From Nocardioides mangrovicus (GTDB taxonomy: Bacteria; Actinomycetota; Actinomycetes; Propionibacteriales; Nocardioidaceae): a stretch of DNA of 64,000 nt. The stretch lies in NCBI RefSeq assembly GCF_003674065.1, contig NZ_RDBE01000001.1:628599-692598 (forward strand). Reading direction: 5' to 3'. The position numbers were made by a program, and so were the translations under genes. The notes under the pieces were generated by a model. The model did not search any database. It had not been told where the DNA came from and was given only the letters and a program-made list of their open reading frames with translations. This document shows, one piece after another, positions 1 through 6,837 of the stretch (the stretch's first letter is position 1; each line of letters starts with the position of its first letter).

Positions 1-1122
1 GACAACGGCATCGGCGTCTCCTACATCCTCGCGCTGCTCGACGACCGCGAGATCGCCCACCCGCCGCTGGAGGCGGTGCTCACGGCCATGGAGGAGAAGG
101 GCAAGGCCGGTGCGGGCCAGTTCGACTTCTCGCGGCTGACCGGCACCCGGATGATCGACTTCAACTGGATCACCGACCACGAGATCCTCGCCGGCTGCAG
201 CGGCGACATCACCTTCGCCGTCGAGGTGCCAGCGGAGTGGGAGGACGTACCCGGCTCCCACGGGGCCGCGGTGCTGGTCAAGGTGCGCGGTCTCAAGGGC
301 GGCCACTGCGAGTTCGACATCCACCTCGAGCGGGCCAACGCGTTGCTGCTGCTGGCGCGCACGCTCAACGCCGTCCAGGAGCGCTACGACGTGCGCCTGG
401 CCCGCGCGCACGGGGGAGCGCAGAACAATGCCATCCCGGCCGACGCCGAGGCCGTGCTGGTGGTGCGGGACGAGGACGTCGAAGGCATCGGCGCGCTGGT
501 CGCCGAGCTGGCCGGTGAGGTCCGCGCCGAGTACAGCGAGGCCGATCCGGCCGTCCGGCTCGAGGTGGAGCCGGCCGAGACGCCGCAGCGGGTGTTCTCC
601 GCCGCGGCGACGCAGCGCTTCTCGCGGGTGACCTCGCTGGTGCCCAACGGCGTGCTGAGCTGGAACCTGGTGGCCCGAGGCGTGGTCGAGTCCTCCAACA
701 ACCTCGGCACGGTGCGCGCCACCGACGAGGGCGTGGAGCTCACCGCCACCATCACCTCGGCCGTCACCTCTCGCAAGCACGAGGTGCTCGACCGCGTGCG
801 CTCGCTGGCGGCGCTGGCCGGCGGCGGCGTGCGGGTGGAGACGCAGGGCCTCGACGCCCCGGAGTTCCCCTACCGACCGGACTCGCCGCTGCTGGCGACC
901 GCGGTCGGGGCCTACCGCGACGTCGTCGGCGAGGAGCCCGAGGTGCACGTCTCGCAGTGCAGCCTCGAGCTGGGCTTCTTCAGCCGTCGGGTGCCCGGCC
1001 TGGACGTCATCTCGATCGGCACCGAGCTGCACGACCTGCACTCGCCGGCCGAGCGCGTCAGCCACGTCTCCGTGGCGAAGGTGTGGCCGCTGGTCCGCGA
1101 GGTCGTGAGCCGGCTGCGCTGA
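1..1122 (+). CDS. pepD: Xaa-His (beta-alanyl-histidine) dipeptidase, 5' end missing
   Basis: The reading frame is open from base 1, so the N-terminal third lies outside the window. What remains matches the PepD (aminoacyl-histidine dipeptidase, M20 family) C-terminal two thirds: a DNGIG metal-ligand motif at the window edge, a Glu-Glu pair (MEEKG) at about base 88, the inserted lid/dimerisation domain, and the C-terminal ISIGTELHDLHSPAERV block, whose HSP histidine is a metal ligand. Known role of the family: cytosolic Zn hydrolase of Xaa-His dipeptides such as carnosine. The Glu-Glu motif is followed by KGKAGA where many relatives have a Gly-Met-Thr-Gly pattern, a mild divergence. It is transcribed toward the E1/E2 cluster but separated from it by a promoter, so a functional link is not implied. 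Confidence 0.82.
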   Translation, partial: DNGIGVSYILALLDDREIAHPPLEAVLTAMEEKGKAGAGQFDFSRLTGTRMIDFNWITDHEILAGCSGDITFAVEVPAEWEDVPGSHGAAVLVKVRGLKGGHCEFDIHLERANALLLLARTLNAVQERYDVRLARAHGGAQNNAIPADAEAVLVVRDEDVEGIGALVAELAGEVRAEYSEADPAVRLEVEPAETPQRVFSAAATQRFSRVTSLVPNGVLSWNLVARGVVESSNNLGTVRATDEGVELTATITSAVTSRKHEVLDRVRSLAALAGGGVRVETQGLDAPEFPYRPDSPLLATAVGAYRDVVGEEPEVHVSQCSLELGFFSRRVPGLDVISIGTELHDLHSPAERVSHVSVAKVWPLVREVVSRLR

Positions 1123-1136
1123 TGCCCACCCACCCC

Positions 1137-1197
1137 TTGCACGTGATGCCCGTCACCGCATAGCATCGAGATTCATACACAGAATGAATATTCATAT
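1137..1197 (+). promoter_or_regulatory. Promoter and palindromic operator of the E1/E2-aldolase operon
   Basis: A TTGCAC (1137-1142) and TAGCAT (1161-1166) pair with an 18-bp spacer looks like a housekeeping promoter. Directly downstream, at the expected transcription start, lies ATTCAT-N7-ATGAAT (1171-1189), overlapped by the perfect 12-bp palindrome ATGAATATTCAT (1184-1195). The sequence ATTCATAT (1190-1197) recurs at 6803-6810 in front of the GlpD-like gene. I infer that both are sites for the SorC-type regulator encoded at 5801-6757, acting as a repressor. Confidence 0.6.
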
Positions 1198-1215
1198 CGG
1201 CTCAGCGAGGAACAC

Positions 1216-2199
1216 ATGACCTCCCCAGACCAGACGACGCTGCTGGAGATGCAGCGACGCATGCTGCGCATCCGGCGCTTCGACGAGCGCGCCTCGAAGA
1301 TGGTCAAGCGCGGCCAGATCCCCGGCACGGTGCACACCAGCATCGGCCAGGAGGCGCAGGTGGTCGGCGCGGCGATGACGTTGGACGACGGCGACTACAT
1401 GACCGGCAACCACCGCAGCCACGGCCACCCGATCGCCAAGGGCTCCCCGCTCGCCCCGCTGATGGCCGAGCTGGTCGGCAAGGCCGGCGGCGTCTGCGGC
1501 GGCAAGGGCGGCTCGCTGCACCTGGCCGACTTCAAGGTCGGCAGCCTGGGGGAGTCGGGCATCGTCGGTTCTTCCATCCCGATCGCCACCGGCGCCGCGC
1601 TCTCGAGCAAGGTGCTGGGCAACGGCAAGGTGTCGATGGCCTTCTTCGGCGACGGCGCCGCCAATCAGGGCTGCCTGTACGAGGCGATGAACCTGGCCGG
1701 CGTGTGGGACCTGCCGGTGGTCTTCCTCTGCGAGAACAACCAGTACGCGCTCTCCACGCCCGCCCACACGGTCACCTCCGGCGTCATCGCCGAGCGCGCG
1801 GCCGGGTTCGGCATCGCCGGCGAGCGGGTCGAGGACGGCCAGGACGTCCTGGCTGTGCACGCCGCGGCGCAGGCGGCCGTCGAGCGCGCCCGCAGCGGCG
1901 GCGGGCCGACGCTGCTGGAGGTCGTCACCTACCGCTACAACGAGCACTCCGAGGGCCTGCGTCTGGGAACGGACTACCGCAACGCCGAGGAGAAGGAGAC
2001 CTGGGTGGGGCGCGACCCGATCGCGCAGTTCCGCCGCCACCTGGCTCAGGAGGGCGTCGCGACCGAGGAGGAGCTCGACGCGCTCGAGCAGGAGGTGCTC
2101 GACGAGGTAGAGCAGGCCTTCGAGTTCTCCCAGGAGAGCCCCTACCCCGAGCCCGAGGTCGCCTTCGCCGACCTCTACACCGAGCCGATCGGAGCCTGA
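1216..2199 (+). CDS. ThDP-dependent dehydrogenase E1 component, alpha subunit (acetoin/2-oxoacid dehydrogenase type)
   Basis: 327 residues, the usual size for E1 alpha of acetoin or branched-chain/pyruvate-type dehydrogenases. The ThDP-binding signature is present as GDGAANQG (145-152) followed by ENN (173-175), and the phosphorylation-loop-like HRSHGHPIAKG region sits at about 66-76. The ATG at 1216 has an AGGAA Shine-Dalgarno just upstream. The gene starts an operon with E1 beta 3 bp downstream. Role of the family: decarboxylation or C-C cleavage of an oxo substrate and transfer of the acyl group to a lipoyl domain. The neighbours (aldolase, SDR, kinase) argue against housekeeping pyruvate dehydrogenase and for a dedicated catabolic complex, perhaps an acyloin-cleaving enzyme like AcoA. 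The exact substrate cannot be read from sequence. Confidence 0.88.
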   Translation: MTSPDQTTLLEMQRRMLRIRRFDERASKMVKRGQIPGTVHTSIGQEAQVVGAAMTLDDGDYMTGNHRSHGHPIAKGSPLAPLMAELVGKAGGVCGGKGGSLHLADFKVGSLGESGIVGSSIPIATGAALSSKVLGNGKVSMAFFGDGAANQGCLYEAMNLAGVWDLPVVFLCENNQYALSTPAHTVTSGVIAERAAGFGIAGERVEDGQDVLAVHAAAQAAVERARSGGGPTLLEVVTYRYNEHSEGLRLGTDYRNAEEKETWVGRDPIAQFRRHLAQEGVATEEELDALEQEVLDEVEQAFEFSQESPYPEPEVAFADLYTEPIGA

Positions 2200-2202
2200 G
2201 CC

Positions 2203-3273
2203 ATGGCCACCACCACGATGAGCTTCCTGGGTGCCATCGGCGCCGCGCAGCGCGAGGCGATGGAGGCCGACGAGCGCGTCGTCATCATCGGCGAGGACGT
2301 CGAGGCGAACGTCTACGGCACGACCGGCGGCGGCAAGTCGCGCAAGGACAAGGGCGACTTCCTCGAGCTGTTCGGCGCCAACCGCATCCGCAACACCCCG
2401 ATCTCCGAGGAGGTCATCGTCGGCGCCGCGGCGGGTGCGGCCATGACGGGCCTGCGGCCGATCGTCGACCTGTCGTACTCCAGCTTCCTCTACATGGCCA
2501 TGGACCAGTTCGTGAACCAGGTGGCCAAGAACCGCTACATGTTCGGCGGCCAGGCCTCGCTCCCGGTGGTGTTCCGCTCGGCGATGTTCTACGGCCTCTC
2601 GACCGGCGCGCACCACTCCGACCGGCCCTACCCGATGTTCATGAACGTGCCGGGCCTGAAGATCATGGTGCCCTCCACGCCGGCCGACGCGAAGGGCCTG
2701 CTGCGCACCGCGGTCGACATGGACGACCCGGTGCTGACCTTCGAGGCCTGCATGCTGTGGGGCCTCAAGGGCGAGGTCGAGGAGGACGAGTACCGCATCC
2801 CGTTCGGGCAGGCCGCGATCGCCCGCGAGGGCACCGACGTGACGGTCGTGGCCATCGCCACCGCTGTGCCCGAGGCGCTCAAGGCGGCCGAGACGCTGGC
2901 CGAGGACGGTGTCTCGGTCGAGGTGATCGACCCGCGGACGCTGGTGCCGCTCGACTCCCGCACGATCTTGGAGTCGGTGGCCAAGACCGGCCGGCTCGTC
3001 GTGGCCGACCCCGCGCACCGCACCTGCTCCGCGGCGGCCGAGATCGCGGCCATCGTGGTCGAGGAGGCCTTCGACTCCCTCAAGGCCCCCATCGCGCGGG
3101 TCACCACGCCGGATACGCAGATCCCGTTCAGCCCGGCGATCGAGAAGCCGCTCTACCCCAACCGCGAGTCGATCGGCGAGGCGATCCGCCGTGTGACCGG
3201 CGAGCGCGGCGCGTCGGTGCCCGAGAGCCCGCAGGGCATCGACGACGAGCTGTCCACCCAAGCCCATCGCTAG
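2203..3273 (+). CDS. ThDP-dependent dehydrogenase E1 component, beta subunit
   Basis: 356 residues with the transketolase pyrimidine-binding domain (Glu31 in IIGEDV, the cofactor-activating Glu of the family; the conserved ISEE block; GAHHSD where most relatives have a GxHHSQ motif) and the C-terminal transketolase domain (VEVIDPRTLVPLD). It forms the heterotetramer with the alpha subunit encoded immediately upstream (3-bp gap). The final ~20 residues after the transketolase domain are not a recognisable motif. Its tight coupling to a separate lipoyl protein gene 22 bp downstream is consistent with a complex whose E2 is split into two polypeptides. Confidence 0.88.
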   Translation: MATTTMSFLGAIGAAQREAMEADERVVIIGEDVEANVYGTTGGGKSRKDKGDFLELFGANRIRNTPISEEVIVGAAAGAAMTGLRPIVDLSYSSFLYMAMDQFVNQVAKNRYMFGGQASLPVVFRSAMFYGLSTGAHHSDRPYPMFMNVPGLKIMVPSTPADAKGLLRTAVDMDDPVLTFEACMLWGLKGEVEEDEYRIPFGQAAIAREGTDVTVVAIATAVPEALKAAETLAEDGVSVEVIDPRTLVPLDSRTILESVAKTGRLVVADPAHRTCSAAAEIAAIVVEEAFDSLKAPIARVTTPDTQIPFSPAIEKPLYPNRESIGEAIRRVTGERGASVPESPQGIDDELSTQAHR

Positions 3274-3295
3274 ACCCCAACCCGAGGAGAACCAC

Positions 3296-3538
3296 ATGCC
3301 GAGTGTCGACGTCCTGCTTCCCCAGTGGGGGATGGGCATGAGCGAGGGCACCATCACCAGCTGGCTCAAGGCCGTCGGCGACACCGTCGCCGAGGACGAG
3401 CCGCTGGCCGAGGTCGAGGCCGAGAAGGTCGAGGAGACGCTGGAGGCCCCGGCCAGCGGCACGCTCGCCGAGATCCTGGTCCAGGAGGGGGAGACCGTCG
3501 AGGTCCGCACCCTCGTGGCCCGCATCGAGACGGCCTGA
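3296..3538 (+). CDS. Stand-alone lipoyl carrier domain of a split E2
   Basis: Only 80 residues, equal to a single biotinyl/lipoyl domain. It starts with SVDVLLPQWGMGMSEGTI, as in E2 N-termini, and carries the modified lysine in VEAEKVEETL (Lys44), where most E2 proteins have a TDK tripeptide. There is no peripheral-subunit-binding or catalytic domain, and a stop codon follows the domain directly. An AGGAG ribosome site precedes the ATG. Inferred role: a mobile swinging-arm protein that carries the acyl group from E1 alpha/beta to the separate E2 core at 4394-5053, comparable in logic to GcvH. Biotinylation is unlikely because the AMKM-type motif is absent. Confidence 0.85.
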   Translation: MPSVDVLLPQWGMGMSEGTITSWLKAVGDTVAEDEPLAEVEAEKVEETLEAPASGTLAEILVQEGETVEVRTLVARIETA

Positions 3539-3542
3539 GGTC

Positions 3543-4397
3543 ATGGCCCAGGTCGACCCGAAGGGTCTCGTCGAGGCCGCCGCGGCCGGCGGCTACGCCG
3601 TCGGCGCCTTCAACATGCACAATCCGGAGACCACCGAGGCGCTGCTGCTCGGCGCCGAGCAGGCCGCCTCGCCGGTGTTCCTCCAGGTGGGCCGCGCCCT
3701 CGTCCCGCACGTCGGGTTGCGCAAGGCCTACGAGATGACACGTCGCATCGCCGAGGAGTCCGAGGCCGAGTACGTCATCCACCTCGACCACGGTCCCTGG
3801 GACGAGGTCTTCGAGGCCATCCGCCTCGGCTTCACCTCGATCATGTACGACGGCGCGCACCTGCCCTTCGAGGAGAACATCGCCACCACGCGCCACGTCG
3901 TGGAGGTGGCGCACTCCTTCGGCATCCCGGTCGAGGCCGAGCTGGGCCGCATCCCCGACGCCGACCAGCCGGTCGACGACTGGACCGCCTACTACACCGA
4001 CGTCGCCGAGGCCGAGCGGTTCGTGGCCGAGACCGGCGTGGACCTCCTGGCCGTCTCGGTGGGCATCGTGCACGGCGTGCCGCTGGCCGACCCACAGCCG
4101 CTGGACATCCAGCGGATCAAGGAGATCAAGGCCGTCACCGGCGTCCCGCTGGTGCTGCACGGCGCCTCTGGCGTGCCCGACGCCGAGATCACCGCCGCGA
4201 TCGACGCCGGCGTGCACAAGTTCAACGCCGACACCGACCTGCGCCACGCCTTCCGAGCCGGCATCGAGGACGTGTGGAAGCAGGGCGACCGACAGCTGGA
4301 GGAGGCGATGGCCGAGGGCCGCCGCCGGATGGTCGCCGCCACGGTGGGGAAGATGCGCGTCTACGGCTGCGCCGGCACCGCAGGAGGCGCGGCGTGA
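3543..4397 (+). CDS. Class II (Zn-dependent) ketose-phosphate aldolase family
   Basis: 284 residues, typical of the FbaA/GatY/KbaY family. Motifs visible are HLDHG (catalytic Asp82, Zn ligand His83), EAELG (131-135), the VHGVP histidine at 177, LHGASG (His206 and phosphate loop 207-210) and KFNADTD (226-232). Role of the family: reversible retro-aldol cleavage of ketose 1-phosphates or bisphosphates, giving dihydroxyacetone phosphate plus an aldehyde. It is wedged between the lipoyl-carrier gene (4-bp gap) and the E2 core gene (GTGA overlap), so it must be co-expressed with the dehydrogenase complex. Glycolytic fructose-bisphosphate aldolase would not be expected here; a dedicated sugar-phosphate substrate is inferred. 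Confidence 0.85.
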   Translation: MAQVDPKGLVEAAAAGGYAVGAFNMHNPETTEALLLGAEQAASPVFLQVGRALVPHVGLRKAYEMTRRIAEESEAEYVIHLDHGPWDEVFEAIRLGFTSIMYDGAHLPFEENIATTRHVVEVAHSFGIPVEAELGRIPDADQPVDDWTAYYTDVAEAERFVAETGVDLLAVSVGIVHGVPLADPQPLDIQRIKEIKAVTGVPLVLHGASGVPDAEITAAIDAGVHKFNADTDLRHAFRAGIEDVWKQGDRQLEEAMAEGRRRMVAATVGKMRVYGCAGTAGGAA

Positions 4398-5053
4398 GCG
4401 AGGGCACCACGACGCCGCTCAAGGGCATCCGCCGTACCGCGGCCCGCCGCATGGTGGCGGCCTGGGAGGCGCCGGTCTTCCACCTGGTCGTCGAGGTCGA
4501 CATGACCACCGCACTGGCGGTCAAGGAGCGCGAGCCCAGCGCCACCGTCACCGACGCACTGCTCCAGGCGTGCGCGGCCGCGCTCGGCAAGCACCCCGAC
4601 CTCAACGCCCACTACGGCGAGGAGTCGGTCACCTGCTTCGAGGAGGTGAACCTGGGTCTGGCCGTGGCCACCGAGGCCGGCCTGATGGTGCCGGTGATCC
4701 CCCACGCCGGCTCGCGCGACCTGGCCTCGCTGGCCGCGGCGCGCAAGGACGTCGCCGGCCGGGCGCGGGAGGGCAAGCTGACGATGGACGACGTCACCGG
4801 CGGCACCTTCACGGTCTCGAACCTGGGCATGATGGGCATCGACCGCTTCGACGCGATCCTCAACGTGCCGCAGGTCGCGATCCTGGCCGTGGGCAGCACC
4901 CGGCAGCGCCAGGTGTGGCCCGGTCCCGACGGGGGTGACCCGCAGTGGCGCCCGATCGCCGAGCTGACGCTGACCTGCGACCACCGGGCCGTCGACGGGG
5001 CCACCGGGGCCGGGTTCCTGGGCACGCTGCGCGAGCGGCTCGAGCAGGGCTGA
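4394..5053 (+). CDS. E2 acyltransferase catalytic core lacking lipoyl and subunit-binding domains
   Basis: The GTG at 4394 overlaps the aldolase stop (GTGA) and gives 219 residues covering only the 2-oxoacid dehydrogenase acyltransferase (CAT-like) fold. It has the conserved TVSNLG segment (140-145) and the catalytic DHRAVDG (His197, Asp201). The protein opens with PLKGIRRTAARRM, the usual beginning of the catalytic domain, so the lipoyl and E1/E3-binding parts present in normal E2 chains are missing. The lipoyl domain is encoded separately at 3296-3538. Inferred role: transfer of the acyl group from the lipoyl carrier to CoA. No E3 gene is present nearby, so a general dihydrolipoamide dehydrogenase would have to reoxidise the carrier. 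Confidence 0.85.
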   Translation: MSEGTTTPLKGIRRTAARRMVAAWEAPVFHLVVEVDMTTALAVKEREPSATVTDALLQACAAALGKHPDLNAHYGEESVTCFEEVNLGLAVATEAGLMVPVIPHAGSRDLASLAAARKDVAGRAREGKLTMDDVTGGTFTVSNLGMMGIDRFDAILNVPQVAILAVGSTRQRQVWPGPDGGDPQWRPIAELTLTCDHRAVDGATGAGFLGTLRERLEQG

Positions 5054-5054
5054 G

Positions 5055-5798
5055 GTGTTCGACCTCGCCGGCCGCACCGCCCTGGTCACCGGCGCGAGCA
5101 GCGGCATCGGCGAGGCGATCGCGCGCGGGCTGGCCGACCTCGGCGTCACGGTCGGTTGCTTCGCGCGTCCCTCCGAGCGGCTCGACACCGTGGTGGCCGA
5201 CCTCGGCCCGCGTGCGCTGGCCTGCCCCGGCGACGTCCGCGACACCGCAGCGCTGGCCGCGGCCGTCACCACCGTGGAGGAGCACGGCCCGCTGACGCTG
5301 GCGGTGAACAATGCCGGCGTCGCCGACGCCCACCCGGCCGAGGAGATGCCGTTGGCGCAGTGGCAGCGCGTGCTCGACGTCAACCTCACCGGCGTCTTCG
5401 CCTCCTGCCAGGCCGAGGCGCCCGCGCTGTTCCGCGCGGGCGGTGGCGCCATCGTCAACATCGCCTCGATGTCGGGCTCGATCGCCAACCGCGGGCTGAC
5501 CCAGGCGCACTACAACAGCTCCAAGGCCGCGCTCGTCCACCTCGGCCGCAGCCTGGCCTGGGAGTGGGCCGACCGCGGCGTGCGGGTCAACACCGTGAGC
5601 CCCGGCTACACCAACACGCCCATGGCCCGGCGCCCCGAGCAGGTGGCCAAGATGGCCGGCTACGCCGCCGACACGCCCCTGGGCCGCAACGCCGAGCCGG
5701 AGGAGATCGTCGGACCGGTGGTGTTCCTGCTCAGCGACGCCGCCTCGTTCGTCACCGGGATCGACCTGCTGGTCGACGGCGGCCACACCATCTGGTGA
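5055..5798 (+). CDS. SDR-family NAD(P)-dependent oxidoreductase
   Basis: 247-residue classical short-chain dehydrogenase/reductase. It has TGASSGIG (12-19) for cofactor binding, NNAG (85-88), catalytic Tyr153 and Lys157 in YNSSK with a Ser at about 138-140, and the PGYTNTPMA segment near 188. The GTG start lies 1 bp after the E2-core stop, so it is the last gene of the operon. It ends 2 bp from the convergent regulator gene. A gluconate 5-dehydrogenase-like or sugar alcohol/ketose oxidoreductase role is plausible from operon context, but the substrate is not identifiable. Confidence 0.85.
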   Translation: MFDLAGRTALVTGASSGIGEAIARGLADLGVTVGCFARPSERLDTVVADLGPRALACPGDVRDTAALAAAVTTVEEHGPLTLAVNNAGVADAHPAEEMPLAQWQRVLDVNLTGVFASCQAEAPALFRAGGGAIVNIASMSGSIANRGLTQAHYNSSKAALVHLGRSLAWEWADRGVRVNTVSPGYTNTPMARRPEQVAKMAGYAADTPLGRNAEPEEIVGPVVFLLSDAASFVTGIDLLVDGGHTIW

Positions 5799-5800
5799 GG

Positions 5801-6757
5801 TCAGGAGACCAGGTACTCCGCGGTGACGGTGTCGGTCACCAGCGTGTCGACGTAGCCGCCGGCCAGGGCCGCGCGGATCGCGGCGTGCTTGCGCTCGCCG
5901 CCGGCGACCGCCCACCGGCGTCGGGCCGACTTCAGCTGCTCGCGGGTGACGCCGATGACCAGCTCGTCGAGCTCGCCGTCGATGGCGTTGCCGTCAGCGT
6001 CGAGGAAGTGCAGGCACACCTCGCCGACGGCGCCGCGGTCGCGCATCTGCTTGAACTGCTCGTGGGTGAAGAAGTTGTCGCCCGCGGTCAGCGCGGGGTC
6101 GACCTCGGCGGCGCCGATACCCACCAGGGCGAGGTCGATGTGGTCGAGCATCGCCAGCGCCTGCTGGGCGTAGACGTCGCGGCTGACCATCAGCTCACGC
6201 ATCTCGGCGCTGGCCACCACGCCGGGAGTGCGCAGGAACACCGCCTGCGCGTCGGCCAGCGTGGCCAGCTGACGGGTGGAGTAGGCGGCGTCGTGCTGCA
6301 ACGACGGCGGCCCGAGGTCGCCGAGCATCTCCACCACGTGGGTGGTCTTGGTGCGCAGCGGCGCGAGGTCGTCGACCAGCACCCGCAGCGTCTGGCTCCA
6401 GGAGGTGAAGCCGATGGTGGGGGCGTCGAAGGTCACGTCGCCCAGCAGCGTGCCCATGGCGTGGGCGAGGTCGCGGGTGAGCTCGGCGGAGTCCTGGCTG
6501 ACGACGTCGATGACGTGCACCTCGCGGACCGGGTAGCGCTGCTCCACGGCGTCCTCGAGGTCGCCGAAGATGTGCGGCGGCACCGCGACGACGGTGCGCA
6601 CGATGCCGGACTCCTCGGCCTGGGTGAGCAGCCGGGAGACCCGCGACTGGCTGATCTGGAGCCTGCTGGCAATGTCGGTCTGCCGCATGCCGTGGGTGTG
6701 GTAGAGCCGCGCGACCTTCGTCATCAGACGGGTCTGCTCGTCGGCCATGGCGGTCAT
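5801..6757 (-). CDS. SorC/DeoR-like transcriptional regulator with sugar-phosphate-binding domain
   Basis: 318 residues. An N-terminal helix-turn-helix (GMRQTDIASRLQISQSRVSR, about 24-44) precedes a ~260-residue effector domain of the SorC sugar-binding type (GIGAAEVDPAL, FLDADGNAID, VAGGERK near the end). The architecture and length resemble CggR/DeoR/EryD-type regulators, which respond to phosphorylated sugars. It is divergent from the GlpD-like gene (80-bp gap) and convergent with the E1/E2 operon, so it sits between the two units it probably controls. Palindromic sites at 1171-1197 and 6799-6827 are the likely operators. Two in-frame ATGs (6757, 6748) are possible starts. Confidence 0.85.
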   Translation of the reverse strand: MTAMADEQTRLMTKVARLYHTHGMRQTDIASRLQISQSRVSRLLTQAEESGIVRTVVAVPPHIFGDLEDAVEQRYPVREVHVIDVVSQDSAELTRDLAHAMGTLLGDVTFDAPTIGFTSWSQTLRVLVDDLAPLRTKTTHVVEMLGDLGPPSLQHDAAYSTRQLATLADAQAVFLRTPGVVASAEMRELMVSRDVYAQQALAMLDHIDLALVGIGAAEVDPALTAGDNFFTHEQFKQMRDRGAVGEVCLHFLDADGNAIDGELDELVIGVTREQLKSARRRWAVAGGERKHAAIRAALAGGYVDTLVTDTVTAEYLVS

Positions 6758-6763
6758 CCTAGG

Positions 6764-6827
6764 TTGACAGGGGCGGTGTGACGGGCATTACGCTACATCT
6801 GCATTCATATCCAGCATAGATATGCAG
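6764..6827 (+). promoter_or_regulatory. Promoter and operator of the GlpD-like/kinase operon
   Basis: TTGACA (6764-6769) and TACGCT (6789-6794) with a 19-bp spacer form a candidate promoter. Just downstream are nested inverted repeats: CTGCAT (6799-6804) with ATGCAG (6822-6827), and CATATC (6806-6811) with GATATG (6819-6824). The right arm touches the AGGAGG ribosome site (6826-6831) of the gene starting at 6838. The ATTCATAT core is shared with the site at 1190-1197. The layout suggests repression by the adjacent SorC-type protein. Confidence 0.6.
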
Positions 6828-6837
6828 GAGGTCGGCC

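Noticed and set aside
1192..3525. A 777-codon minus-strand frame over the E1 genes
   Set aside because: Shadow of the E1 alpha and beta coding regions, with no recognisable motif and the same biased composition.
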